Below, piece by piece: positions 8,914 to 16,438 of a stretch of 64,000 nt of DNA; within the stretch, counting starts at the first letter, position 1, and each line of letters starts with the position of its first letter. This DNA is from Fimbriimonadaceae bacterium (GTDB lineage Bacteria; Armatimonadota; Fimbriimonadia; Fimbriimonadales; Fimbriimonadaceae), in NCBI GenBank assembly GCA_019187105.1, contig JABAQM010000001.1:2076734-2140733 (forward strand), written 5' to 3'. Position numbers and translations under genes: made by a program. Under the pieces are notes generated by a model. It worked only from the letters and a program-made list of their open reading frames with translations, was not told where the DNA came from and did not search any database.

Positions 8914-9917
8914 TGCGGATCCTGATCGCGATTGCCGGAATCGCGCTCGCGGTGGTCTTGGTTCTTGCTGCCTTTGGGCTCCCAGTCGCCGAATCGCTGC
9001 GCCTGCTTGCGGATGGAGCGTTCGGCAGCAAGGTTGCGCTCGGGAGGACCCTCACGAAGGCGACGCCGCTGGTCCTCACTGGCCTCGCGATGACCGTGGC
9101 CTGGAGGACGGCGATGTACAACATCGGCGGCGAGGGCCAGTACCTGTTGGGCGCGATTACCGGCGCGGCGTTTGCAAAGGCGATGTGGGGTGTAGCGCCG
9201 GCAGCGATGAGTCTTGCGATTCTGGTCGGCTCGGTCATCGGTGGGGCGGCGATCGGCTGGTTTGCGGGTTGGCTTTTTACGGCAAGGCGAGTCGAAATCG
9301 TCATTTCGACCATCCTGCTCAATTTTCTGGTCATCCAGTTCGTCGATTGGGCAGTTCGCGGTCCTCTGCAGGAGCGTAAGGGACAGTTGCCGCTGACCGA
9401 TGCCTTGCCAAACGAGGCGATGCTGCTGCGTTTGATCCCCGGCACCGATCTCCATTCAGGTGTTTTCCTTTCCTTGGTTGCCGTAATCGTGGTGTGGGTG
9501 CTGCTTTATCGCACCCGGCTCGGCTTCGGATGGAGAGTGGTAGGCGCAAACGATGCGGCGGCTCGAGCGAGCGGCTTGGATCGGAACCGGCTGCGACTAT
9601 CGGCGATGGCGGTATCGGGCGCGCTGTGCGGACTCGCCGGCGGAATCGACTACAGTGGCGTCACTGGCCAGATCGGGGCCGGATTCTCGCAGCAGTGGGG
9701 ATTCATCGGGATTCCCGTCGCGTTGCTCGGCGGGCTGCATCCGGTTGGTGTCTTGGCGGCGGGGCTCTTCTTCGGAGCACTCTTCGCGGGGTCGGAAAAC
9801 CTGGCGCGTTTCAACACATCGGGGACGACGATCGTGTACGTGATCCAGGCGGTGGCTGTGCTGGGGCTACTTGTTGCTAACAATTTGAATCGGGGGAACG
9901 CGAGGAAGTCAACCTAG
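8913..9917 (+). CDS. BMP-type ABC transporter permease 1
   Basis: A 334-residue integral membrane permease of the BPD_transp_2 family (nucleoside/simple-sugar type, YufP-like) with about eight to nine hydrophobic segments. Typical landmarks are YNIGGEGQYLLGA in the first third, LLYRTRLGFGWRVVGANDAAARASG in the cytoplasmic coupling region, and GFIGIPVALLGGLHP. The ATG overlaps the ATPase TGA by one base, giving tight coupling. It would form a heterodimeric channel with the second permease at 11866, which is displaced about 2 kb downstream by inserted genes. Confidence 0.92.
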   Translation: MRILIAIAGIALAVVLVLAAFGLPVAESLRLLADGAFGSKVALGRTLTKATPLVLTGLAMTVAWRTAMYNIGGEGQYLLGAITGAAFAKAMWGVAPAAMSLAILVGSVIGGAAIGWFAGWLFTARRVEIVISTILLNFLVIQFVDWAVRGPLQERKGQLPLTDALPNEAMLLRLIPGTDLHSGVFLSLVAVIVVWVLLYRTRLGFGWRVVGANDAAARASGLDRNRLRLSAMAVSGALCGLAGGIDYSGVTGQIGAGFSQQWGFIGIPVALLGGLHPVGVLAAGLFFGALFAGSENLARFNTSGTTIVYVIQAVAVLGLLVANNLNRGNARKST

Positions 9918-9937
9918 GCAAAACGTGCGGAGGATTC

Positions 9938-10930
9938 GTGCGTCCCACTGTCATGCTGGCCTTTCTTGCAATTCTGGCGATCGGATCATTGCGATATGAA
10001 GCGACGCTGATCTACTCTGAAGAATCGTTCTCCGGCACGATCCACTGCGCCGTTCTAACCGACGCCGGACTCGCTGCCGGATACACCTCCGACCTTATGA
10101 CTCACCACGGACACGTTTTAAGTGCCAAGCCGTTTGTTTGGATCCAGGATAAGCTCTATCGCCTGCCGCTGGGAAAGAAAGGTCGCGAAGGCATCGTCCT
10201 TGACGGGAACGACCGTATGCTTGTTGGCGCAGTGGATGTCAAAGGGGCTGGCTACGTTCCGGCTCAGTGGATTCCGGGGGAAAGCGGGAGCTGGTCTTCA
10301 GCAAGGTTACGCGTTTATACCGGCCAAGCAGGGTTTGGATCGCACCTCGGCCCCGATGGTTCAATTTGGGTGACCAGCAATTACGTCGTCAAGGGGAGGC
10401 TCATCGGTGAAAATTGGGAGCAGAGCCAATTTGGCAATTTCGAACTCGTCGGCGTGGCCGCCGATGGCCGCCTGTTCGGAAATCGATTTCGAAATCGGCA
10501 GTTTGACGGTCGCCCGGATAACACGACTCCCGGATTCTACAGGGGGGCGAAGTGGAGCGTGCTAAAAGTCGGAGAACCAACTGGAGATCGATACTATGCC
10601 CGAGCCAAGGCTGTTAACTCGAAGGGAACCGTCATCGGCTACGTAGACTTCGCTAATGTCCTATGGGCAGGTAACACCTTGCAAGCCTTTCGAAAGGCTA
10701 CGCTGTGGGCTCTCAATGACGAGGGTGACATGGTAGGAACCGTCGAGGGCAGCAAGGACGATGTCCTAATTAAGCTGTGGAAGAAGGGCAAGGAGCACAC
10801 CGTGAGCGTCTCCTTGCCGAAAGAGAGTCTGGTGTATATCGAAAGATTGAACAACGGCGGCGTCATCGCCGCGCATGTCGCAAGAGGGATGTGGAGAGGT
10901 CTGTATTTACTCCGACCAAAGAAGCGATAG
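9938..10930 (+). CDS. exported hypothetical protein
   Basis: A 330-residue protein with an N-terminal hydrophobic segment (residues 4-17) acting as signal or anchor. The rest has repeated short strands of the form 'NDxGxxVG' (DGNDRMLVGAVD, VNSKGTVIGYVD, LNDEGDMVGTVE, LNNGGVIAAHV), reminiscent of HAF-type or propeller repeats in exported proteins. The start is GTG 9938 with a good Shine-Dalgarno GGAGG seven nt before it. It sits in the middle of a transporter operon, between permease 1 and permease 2, and has noticeably more AT-rich codons than its neighbours, which suggests later insertion. Function unknown. Confidence 0.75.
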   Translation: MRPTVMLAFLAILAIGSLRYEATLIYSEESFSGTIHCAVLTDAGLAAGYTSDLMTHHGHVLSAKPFVWIQDKLYRLPLGKKGREGIVLDGNDRMLVGAVDVKGAGYVPAQWIPGESGSWSSARLRVYTGQAGFGSHLGPDGSIWVTSNYVVKGRLIGENWEQSQFGNFELVGVAADGRLFGNRFRNRQFDGRPDNTTPGFYRGAKWSVLKVGEPTGDRYYARAKAVNSKGTVIGYVDFANVLWAGNTLQAFRKATLWALNDEGDMVGTVEGSKDDVLIKLWKKGKEHTVSVSLPKESLVYIERLNNGGVIAAHVARGMWRGLYLLRPKKR

Positions 10931-10959
10931 CCATGCCATTTAGGACCCACAGGACTGTT

Positions 10960-10991
10960 GGTCTTATAGGTTTTATTCGTCCTATAGGACC
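10960..10991. repeat. TATAGG hairpin repeat, copy 1
   Basis: GGTCTTATAGG (10960-10970) and CCTATAGGACC (10981-10991) form an 11-bp stem (one G-T wobble) around a 10-nt loop. A second copy of the same GGTC(C/T)TATAGG design is at 28550-28580. Both lie between the 3' ends of convergent genes. Confidence 0.7.
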
Positions 10992-11000
10992 TAAACCAAA

Positions 11001-11025
11001 GAGCAGGACCGAATCGGTCCTGCTC
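11001..11025. terminator. bidirectional stem-loop terminator
   Basis: A perfect 11-bp stem GAGCAGGACCG / CGGTCCTGCTC (11001-11011 and 11015-11025) with a 3-nt AAT loop. It sits between the convergent genes ending at 10930 (+) and 11052 (-). No long T tract is present, so Rho-independent strength is uncertain. Confidence 0.7.
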
Positions 11026-11051
11026 CCTAGAGCCTTTGCCGAGGAAAGGCC

Positions 11052-11714
11052 CTACTTGCGTCGCTTGCGAGCGATGGCGGCGAGGCCAAGGCCGAGCGCG
11101 GCGATCGAGGCAGGCTCCGGAACCACGTCGCCTTCGAACGTCACGAGGTCGTAGCGAATGGTGCCGCTGGTGCCATAGCTGCTGCCGTCCTGAGTTGCCC
11201 GATAAGCGCCGGTGCCGGGTTCGAACACCGCGAGCAGGCGAATCGCGAAGTTTGAGTTGTTGTTGACCGAGGTATTGCCCGACATGTCCTTGTTGAAGAC
11301 CTGCCAGAACGTGCCGCCGGCGGTGAGCTCGAACGTGTCGCCCTGGTTCCAGGTCGAGCCGTCGGTGGTGTAGTCCATGCGCAGGAAGCGCGAAGCGGTG
11401 TTGCTGTTGCGCTGATCCCACTTGATCTTGATGTTCTGGTAACCAAGCGTCGAAACCTTGTACTCCACGCCGGCGGTTCCGCTGTTCGTACCCTGGGCCG
11501 GGTAGGTCGTGGTGTTCCAGGCGCGGTTCGGCGAGCCGAGATCGTTCGGGCTTCCCGTGGCGAAGGTACTGGTGGTGCCGCCGACGAGGCTGGCAGTTCC
11601 GGTCCCGATCTGCGGGACGAGGGTGTCGTCGTTGAAGTTCCAGTGCGTAATGACGAGTGCGTTAGCCGCTCCGGCAATCGAAGCAGCCGCCAGGATTAAA
11701 AGCGTTTTGTTCAT
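11052..11714 (-). CDS. PEP-CTERM sorting-domain protein
   Basis: A 220-residue secreted protein. Signal peptide MNKTLLILAAASIAGAANA. The mature part is Thr/Asn/Gly-rich, beta-predicted, and resembles choice-of-anchor style exoproteins (ITHWNFNDDTLVPQIGTG, YPAQGTNSGTAG). The C terminus is a textbook PEP-CTERM signal: VPEPAS, a hydrophobic helix and a basic tail RKRRK. Proteins of this class are processed by an exosortase and linked to exopolysaccharide or the outer surface; no exosortase is in this window. The start at 11714 has Shine-Dalgarno GGGAGGAG; a longer frame from 11750 lacks support. The gene opposes the transporter operon in which it sits. Confidence 0.9.
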   Translation of the reverse strand: MNKTLLILAAASIAGAANALVITHWNFNDDTLVPQIGTGTASLVGGTTSTFATGSPNDLGSPNRAWNTTTYPAQGTNSGTAGVEYKVSTLGYQNIKIKWDQRNSNTASRFLRMDYTTDGSTWNQGDTFELTAGGTFWQVFNKDMSGNTSVNNNSNFAIRLLAVFEPGTGAYRATQDGSSYGTSGTIRYDLVTFEGDVVPEPASIAALGLGLAAIARKRRK

Positions 11715-11865
11715 ATTTGGTTCTCCTCCCAGACAAATAACCCGGCCCATCCGTGTGGGGCCGAAGCTGGAGGAAGACTACTCGATTTTTGTAAAGAGGG
11801 CGTTAACAGTTCTATTGTCGTGAAAGTGTTGCCACACGCCCACGCGGATACACTCCTGGAAGTCC

Positions 11866-12732
11866 GTGTTTGATCTTGCCCCGCTTCTCATCTTTGCCAC
11901 CCCGGTCGCGCTGGCCGCAATCGGCGAGGCGGTCAGCCAGCGGTCAGGTGTGATCAACGTGGGTATCGAAGGCTCGATGCTCGGTGGAGCCTATTTCGGC
12001 ATGCTGACGAGCTCGATAACCGGCAACGCCTATTTCGGGCTCCTGGCCGGGCTCGGCTACGGTATTGCCGCCGCCCTGATTCTGTCGCTATTCAGCGTCA
12101 TTCGCCAAGCTGACCAAGTGGTGGTTGGCACGGCGCTCAACTTGCTGGCGCTGGGCTTGACGGGCACCATGTTCCGCGCTCGATTCGGCTCGGGCGGGCA
12201 GCTCTTGAGCGTTCCTCAAGTTCCCCGAATCGTATTCGGGATCGATCTTGTCGTGGTCACGATGGTCGTCGCCGCAGCCGGAGCTTATTGGCTCCTCCAG
12301 CGAACGCATTGGGGCCTTGCCTTGCGATCGGCCGGCGAGTACCCGTCTGCGACCGAGGCCGCCGGGCAGTCGGTCAGGCGCATACGGATGGCGGCGGTGC
12401 TGATCGGTGGAGCCCTGGCCGGTTTGGGTGGCGCCTATCTGTCGCTCGGCATAGCGGGCTCGTTTGCCGAAAACATGACGGCTGGGCGCGGTTTTGTCGC
12501 GCTGGCGATGGTCACGTTTGGACGCTGGAACCCAATCCTCGCTGTCGGCGCCTCGCTGCTGATTGGCTACGCTGAGTCACTTCAATTCACCTTCCAAACA
12601 CGCGGCACTGGATTGCCGTATCAACTGTTTATAGCGATGCCCTACGCGCTGGCCCTCTTGGTCCTGATGGTCTTCGGACGCGGAACCCGCGCTCCTGCCG
12701 CCTTGGCCCAACCGTTCGAGAGGAGCGCTTGA
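11866..12732 (+). CDS. BMP-type ABC transporter permease 2
   Basis: A 288-residue permease of the BPD_transp_2 family (YufQ-like), with EAVSQRSGVINVGIEGSMLGGAYFG near the N terminus and FGRWNPILAVGASLLIGYAESLQF near the C terminus, both characteristic of the second permease of BMP systems. About eight transmembrane segments. The start is GTG 11866; a TACACT hexamer (11849-11854) lies 11 nt upstream, so it appears to have its own promoter although the partner genes are 2 kb upstream. The stop overlaps the next gene start as TTGA. Confidence 0.9.
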   Translation: MFDLAPLLIFATPVALAAIGEAVSQRSGVINVGIEGSMLGGAYFGMLTSSITGNAYFGLLAGLGYGIAAALILSLFSVIRQADQVVVGTALNLLALGLTGTMFRARFGSGGQLLSVPQVPRIVFGIDLVVVTMVVAAAGAYWLLQRTHWGLALRSAGEYPSATEAAGQSVRRIRMAAVLIGGALAGLGGAYLSLGIAGSFAENMTAGRGFVALAMVTFGRWNPILAVGASLLIGYAESLQFTFQTRGTGLPYQLFIAMPYALALLVLMVFGRGTRAPAALAQPFERSA

Positions 12733-13550
12733 GGACCGTCTCACTTACGCGACGGGTCGCCTTCAGCAGCGGTCACCGATACTGGGTCGATGCGTGGACC
12801 GACGACGAGAACCGCGCTGCCTTTGGAGAGTGGGCGAGCCACATGATGCACGGGCACAACTATGCGCTTGACGTTACGGTCGAGGGGCCGGTCGACCCGG
12901 CCAACGGCATGGTGATCAACATCAAGGTGATCGATGCCTTTCTTCAGGAACGCGTCGTCAGGATCTTTGCCCAGCGATCGATCAACGACGAGGTGCCCGG
13001 CTTTGATCGCCTCGCCCCGAGCGGCGAGAATATCCTCACTTTCATTCGGGAGCAGCTTAACGATCTCCCCTTACCGGTTACCCACCTGCGGCTTGAGGAA
13101 ACCTCCGATCTTGCCGTTGAATGGGATGCCTCCCAACCCAATCTCATGATGCTAACCCGAACCTACGAATTCGCCGCCAGCCACCGGCTGCACGAGCCCT
13201 CGCTTACCGAGGCTGAGAACCTTGAACTCTTCGGCAAGTGCAACAACCCGAGCGGGCATGGCCACAACTACCTGGTTGAGGTCGCCGTGATCGGTGAGCC
13301 CAAGCCGCCCACGAGCATGGTCGCCCGGATCGAAGAGCTCGACGCAGTCGTTGAGCGTGAGATCATCGACCGGTATGACCATAAGAACCTCAACTGCGAC
13401 GTGCCGGAGCTCGTTGGAAAGAACCCCACATCAGAAGTCGTTGCGCTAGCCATCTTCGAGCGACTGGAACCGCTCGTACCGGCAAAACTGGGAAAGGTCG
13501 TGCTTCACGAAACCGCACGGAACCGGTTCGAGGTCCGGGCCAAAAGTTAA
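12729..13550 (+). CDS. tandem 6-pyruvoyl-tetrahydropterin synthase (QueD/PTPS) fusion
   Basis: A 273-residue protein made of two PTPS/QueD domains. Family members convert dihydroneopterin triphosphate to pyruvoyl-tetrahydropterin or carboxy-tetrahydropterin (queuosine route). Domain 2 (~140-273) has the full PTPS active site: ASHRL zinc His, Cys in GKCNNPSGHGHNY, Asp-His in YDHKNLN, and Glu in LHETARNRFE. Domain 1 (~1-135) keeps zinc ligands (His16, His41, His43 in HGHNY) and the anchoring Glu (LRLEETSD) but has no Cys before HGH and no Asp-His (QRSINDEV). The start is TTG 12729, overlapping the permease stop (TTGA) with AGGAG at 12721-12725. FolE2, the enzyme of the preceding step, is encoded at 53182. 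Confidence 0.9.
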   Translation: MRTVSLTRRVAFSSGHRYWVDAWTDDENRAAFGEWASHMMHGHNYALDVTVEGPVDPANGMVINIKVIDAFLQERVVRIFAQRSINDEVPGFDRLAPSGENILTFIREQLNDLPLPVTHLRLEETSDLAVEWDASQPNLMMLTRTYEFAASHRLHEPSLTEAENLELFGKCNNPSGHGHNYLVEVAVIGEPKPPTSMVARIEELDAVVEREIIDRYDHKNLNCDVPELVGKNPTSEVVALAIFERLEPLVPAKLGKVVLHETARNRFEVRAKS

Positions 13551-13551
13551 A

Positions 13552-13610
13552 AGGCCCACGGCGTCACCGCCCCGGGCCTCGGATCATCGGTGATCTCCCA
13601 ACGGGAGATC
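13552..13610. terminator. double stem-loop between convergent genes
   Basis: Two hairpins lie between the PTPS gene (+, ends 13550) and the redoxin gene (-, ends 13625): AGGCCC (13552-13557) with GGGCCT (13574-13579), and GATCTCCC (13592-13599) with GGGAGATC (13603-13610) around an AAC loop. They probably terminate transcription in both directions. Confidence 0.65.
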
Positions 13611-13624
13611 TTAAGCTAGAACGG

Positions 13625-14188
13625 TCACCCAGCGGCGGCGTTCCGAGGTGCGCCAGTGGTGTCGATCTTCACCGCTGCGACCTTTCCAGCCCCCGCGATC
13701 GAGGCAGAGATATCGTTCAACTGACCAGTCGAATAGCCGTCCCACACCTTTGCGATTTTCTTGTCCTTTCCGACCAGAACTCCCCAGGGGGATCGCATGG
13801 CATCGTAGCTCTTGATGATCTTCATGTCGGGATCGAGGAGGACCGTGTACGGAGCCTTGAACTTGGACTGCCAAGTTTCGAACTCCTGCTTCTCTCCGTC
13901 GATAACCCCTACGAAAGCGACTTTGCCTTTGTAGCCAGCCGCAACACGGTTAAAGTACTTAACCGCTTCTGCGTTGACCGGGCAGGTCGCTTTGATGAAG
14001 TACACGAACACCGGGCCGTTTGCCGTAAGCGAGGCGAGCGTATGCTGCTTGCCATCGCTGCCGGTTGCCTTGAAGTCGGGGGCAGTTTTACCGACCTTCG
14101 ACTGAGGGTTGTCAAACCCGGTGATGGATAAGCCCACGACGGCTGCGACCGCTGCAGCCACCCCAAGCTTTAGGTATGAGCTGTTCAT
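13625..14188 (-). CDS. exported redoxin / peroxiredoxin-like protein
   Basis: A 187-residue thioredoxin-fold protein with an N-terminal signal or anchor segment (LGVAAAVAAVVGLSITG). The domain begins VGKTAPDFKATGSDGKQHTL, typical of AhpC/TSA and redoxin proteins. The expected active-site segment reads VFVYFIKATCPVNAEAV: a single Cys in TCPV, with no CxxC, so it is more like a one-Cys or peroxiredoxin-type centre than a TlpA disulphide reductase. The tail is Ala-rich. The start at 14188 has a TACAAT hexamer (14202-14197) 8 nt upstream and no Shine-Dalgarno; an in-frame extension to 14224 was not preferred. Confidence 0.82.
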   Translation of the reverse strand: MNSSYLKLGVAAAVAAVVGLSITGFDNPQSKVGKTAPDFKATGSDGKQHTLASLTANGPVFVYFIKATCPVNAEAVKYFNRVAAGYKGKVAFVGVIDGEKQEFETWQSKFKAPYTVLLDPDMKIIKSYDAMRSPWGVLVGKDKKIAKVWDGYSTGQLNDISASIAGAGKVAAVKIDTTGAPRNAAAG

Positions 14189-14235
14189 ACAGTCTAATTG
14201 TACGGTTTTTGGTTGACAAAACACTCCCGCACGGC

Positions 14236-14652
14236 TTATCGAATTGGTGCGATCACGCGATATCTACGCTTTTCCCCGCTCGGTTCGATCGATAGCCTCC
14301 AGCAATTTTGCGGGTCTATCAACTCGCCAAGGCGGTCAGGCCACTCGATGAGGAGCAGCACGGAGCCGATGAGATCTTCCAGGTCGAGCGTTCGAGCGTC
14401 CTCGAGGCGGTACAGGTCGACATGGCCGATCGGAGGCGTCGTTTCGTACTGGTGAATGAGGTTGAACGTCGGCGATCGGACGGGGCCTTCGTAACCCAGC
14501 GCACGCAGGATTTCGCGAACCAGCGTGGTTTTCCCGGCGCCAAGGGCTCCTTCGAGCAGCACCACGTCCGACGCGTCGAGCTTTGCCACGAGGTCGGATG
14601 CCCAACCAGGAAGCTCATCAAGGCCTAGCTCGATCCACTCCGGTTCCGCCAT
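14236..14652 (-). CDS. tsaE: tRNA threonylcarbamoyladenosine biosynthesis ATPase TsaE
   Basis: A 138-residue P-loop ATPase needed for t6A37 modification of ANN-decoding tRNAs. Walker A is GALGAGKTT, followed by LVREILRALGYEGPVRSPTFNL (the switch-like SPTF motif of TsaE), then HVDLYRLED and LLIEWPDRLGELI, all diagnostic. The length is normal. The ATG at 14652 is preferred over the TTG at 14670. Only 20 bp separate it from the divergent deacetylase gene. Partner genes tsaB, tsaC and tsaD are not in the window. Confidence 0.95.
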   Translation of the reverse strand: MAEPEWIELGLDELPGWASDLVAKLDASDVVLLEGALGAGKTTLVREILRALGYEGPVRSPTFNLIHQYETTPPIGHVDLYRLEDARTLDLEDLIGSVLLLIEWPDRLGELIDPQNCWRLSIEPSGEKRRYRVIAPIR

Positions 14653-14672
14653 TTTAGTACACTGCCCCAACG
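14653..14672. promoter_or_regulatory. 20-bp divergent promoter between tsaE and deacetylase
   Basis: The whole intergenic region is 20 bp. It contains TAGTACACT, whose two strands each give a -10-like hexamer: TACACT (14658-14663, 9 nt before the + start) and TGTACT/TACTAA on the minus strand just before the tsaE ATG. Divergent leaderless transcription would need overlapping polymerase footprints. Confidence 0.45.
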
Positions 14673-15386
14673 ATGCCGCCCAAGGTGCCGATCCTTATGT
14701 ACCACCGGATCGACCGACCAAACCGCAGATCCTCGGTTTACGGCCAATACATTTCGCCGAAGCTGTTCGAACGGCAGATGCTCTTGTTACGGCGAATGGG
14801 GTTCGAAACGGTGCCGCTGGACGCACTGGTGGGCGGCTGGCCAAGGTATCGACGCCCTATCGCAATCACGTTCGATGATGGATTTCAGAACTACCATGCA
14901 GCGGCCTTGCCGATTTTAAAGGGCCTCAGGATGACCTCCACCGTGTTTCTTGTCTCCGATCTCATCGGCAAGACGAACGTGTGGAACGAGGTGGAAGGAG
15001 ACGTGGTCGAGCCTCTGATGGGCGAGATGGAGGTTCGGGCGGCCCTTGCGGCCGGCCAAACCATCGGCAGCCACTCCCGGACCCACGCCGACCTGTGTCA
15101 GGCCTCGCCGGACCAGTTGCGAGAGGAAGTAGCCGATTCGAGGCGCGATCTCGAAGCTCGGTTCGGTTTGCCGATCAAATGGTTTTGCTATCCTTACGGA
15201 AGGCAGAATCCCGCCGTGGTCGAGGCGGTGCGAGCGGCGGGCTATCAGGGAGCAACATCGACCTTGCCCGGACCGAACGAGCCGTCGACCGACCCATTCC
15301 TTTGGCGGCGCACGAACATCCGCCGGGACACGACCATGCCGATCTTTTGGTACAAGCTCGTGCGGGCCCTTCGGCTGAATCGCTAA
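14673..15386 (+). CDS. polysaccharide deacetylase (NodB homology, CE4)
   Basis: A 237-residue NodB-fold esterase removing N- or O-acetyl groups from chitin-, peptidoglycan- or exopolysaccharide-type glycans. Motif 1 ITFDDGFQNY supplies the catalytic base Asp and metal Asp; motif 2 SHSRTHADL supplies the H-x4-H metal ligands (written GSHSRTHADL); motif 3 is WFCYPYGR. No signal peptide is visible; the protein starts directly with the fold (VPILMYHRID). It ends with a TAATG overlap into the glycosyltransferase gene, so the two are co-translated and probably work on the same polysaccharide. Confidence 0.92.
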   Translation: MPPKVPILMYHRIDRPNRRSSVYGQYISPKLFERQMLLLRRMGFETVPLDALVGGWPRYRRPIAITFDDGFQNYHAAALPILKGLRMTSTVFLVSDLIGKTNVWNEVEGDVVEPLMGEMEVRAALAAGQTIGSHSRTHADLCQASPDQLREEVADSRRDLEARFGLPIKWFCYPYGRQNPAVVEAVRAAGYQGATSTLPGPNEPSTDPFLWRRTNIRRDTTMPIFWYKLVRALRLNR

Positions 15387-16438
15387 TGCGGATCTTGCAG
15401 CTTTGCGGGGCGGGGAGCGTGCAGTACGGGGCATCGGTCAGCTATGCGACGCTTTGCAAGGGATTGCAGGATATCGGCGAGGACGTTACCGCCGGCTATC
15501 TGATCGGCAAATATCTGGGTGGCGACATGCGAGATCGTGGGCTACCTACGTTGGAGGTTCCGATCAGGCGGAAGATCGATCCGCGAGGAATCGGTTGCCT
15601 CGTCCGACTGCTGCGCGAGCACCAATTCGATGCGATGCAAGTACATATGTCCACCGCGTGCATCAACGGTGGAATAGCCGGTCGCTTGGCGAGGGTCCCG
15701 ACGGCTACGACCGTCCATGGACTGAGCAATGTGTGGAGCTATCGTTGGGGTCACCACATTATTTCGGTTTCCGAACAGGTCAGGCGGCACTTACGATCCC
15801 AAGGGATGCGGGAAGATCGGGTCTCGACCGTCCACAACGGCATCGTAATCGAGCCATTCCTGGTTCCCGAAGATAGGGCTATCATTCGTAAACAGTATGG
15901 TTTGGAAGGCACATCATTCGTTGTTGGAATGACTTGCCGCGTGGTTTGGGCAAAGGGCTTCCGCGTGATCCTGGAAGCCATGCCGGCGCTCGTGGCTGCA
16001 ATCCCAGACTTCGTGCTCTGGGTTCTGGGCGACGGGGCAAACTTCGGTGAGATCAAGGCGACCTTCGCGGAGTGGGTTGCAAGGGGCGTCGTTCGGTTCG
16101 AAGGCTATCAGCCCGTTCTACCGGCACTCTGGGCGATGGATGCCTACCTGCTTCCGAGCGAGTCGGAGGCTCTGCCGATGTCGATCATTGAAGCGATGGC
16201 GGCGCGACTGCCGGTGGTGGCCACTCGGGTCGGAGGAATACCGGAGATCGTGGACGAGACAACCGGGATTCTGATTGATCCGGGCGACGCCAAGGGGTTA
16301 TCGCAGGCGTTGGCCGAGGTCAATAGGACCGATTCCACGACTCTGGGGGATGCTGGACACCGGCGGGTGTTGGAGCGCTTCAGCCATCGCCACATGGCGC
16401 AGCGAACCGTGGAAGTCCTCAGGTCGATCCGGCCTTGA
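15386..16438 (+). CDS. GT4-family glycosyltransferase
   Basis: A 350-residue GT-B fold glycosyltransferase. It starts at the ATG in the TAATG overlap with the deacetylase stop; the protein begins MRILQLCGAGSVQYGASVSY, the usual N-terminal sugar-acceptor motif. The C-terminal nucleotide-sugar site shows PSESEALPMSIIEAMAA, containing the E-x7-E motif, and VVATRVGGIPEIVDETTG. Acceptor and donor are unknown. Its 3' end overlaps the convergent NAD(P)HX repair gene by 20 bp (16419-16438). Confidence 0.92.
   Translation: MRILQLCGAGSVQYGASVSYATLCKGLQDIGEDVTAGYLIGKYLGGDMRDRGLPTLEVPIRRKIDPRGIGCLVRLLREHQFDAMQVHMSTACINGGIAGRLARVPTATTVHGLSNVWSYRWGHHIISVSEQVRRHLRSQGMREDRVSTVHNGIVIEPFLVPEDRAIIRKQYGLEGTSFVVGMTCRVVWAKGFRVILEAMPALVAAIPDFVLWVLGDGANFGEIKATFAEWVARGVVRFEGYQPVLPALWAMDAYLLPSESEALPMSIIEAMAARLPVVATRVGGIPEIVDETTGILIDPGDAKGLSQALAEVNRTDSTTLGDAGHRRVLERFSHRHMAQRTVEVLRSIRP

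Noticed and set aside
14981-15385. Upstream extension of the GT4 gene frame through the deacetylase
   Set aside because: Out of frame with the deacetylase motifs and lacking similarity to GT4 N termini; ATG 15386 in the TAATG overlap fits the family.
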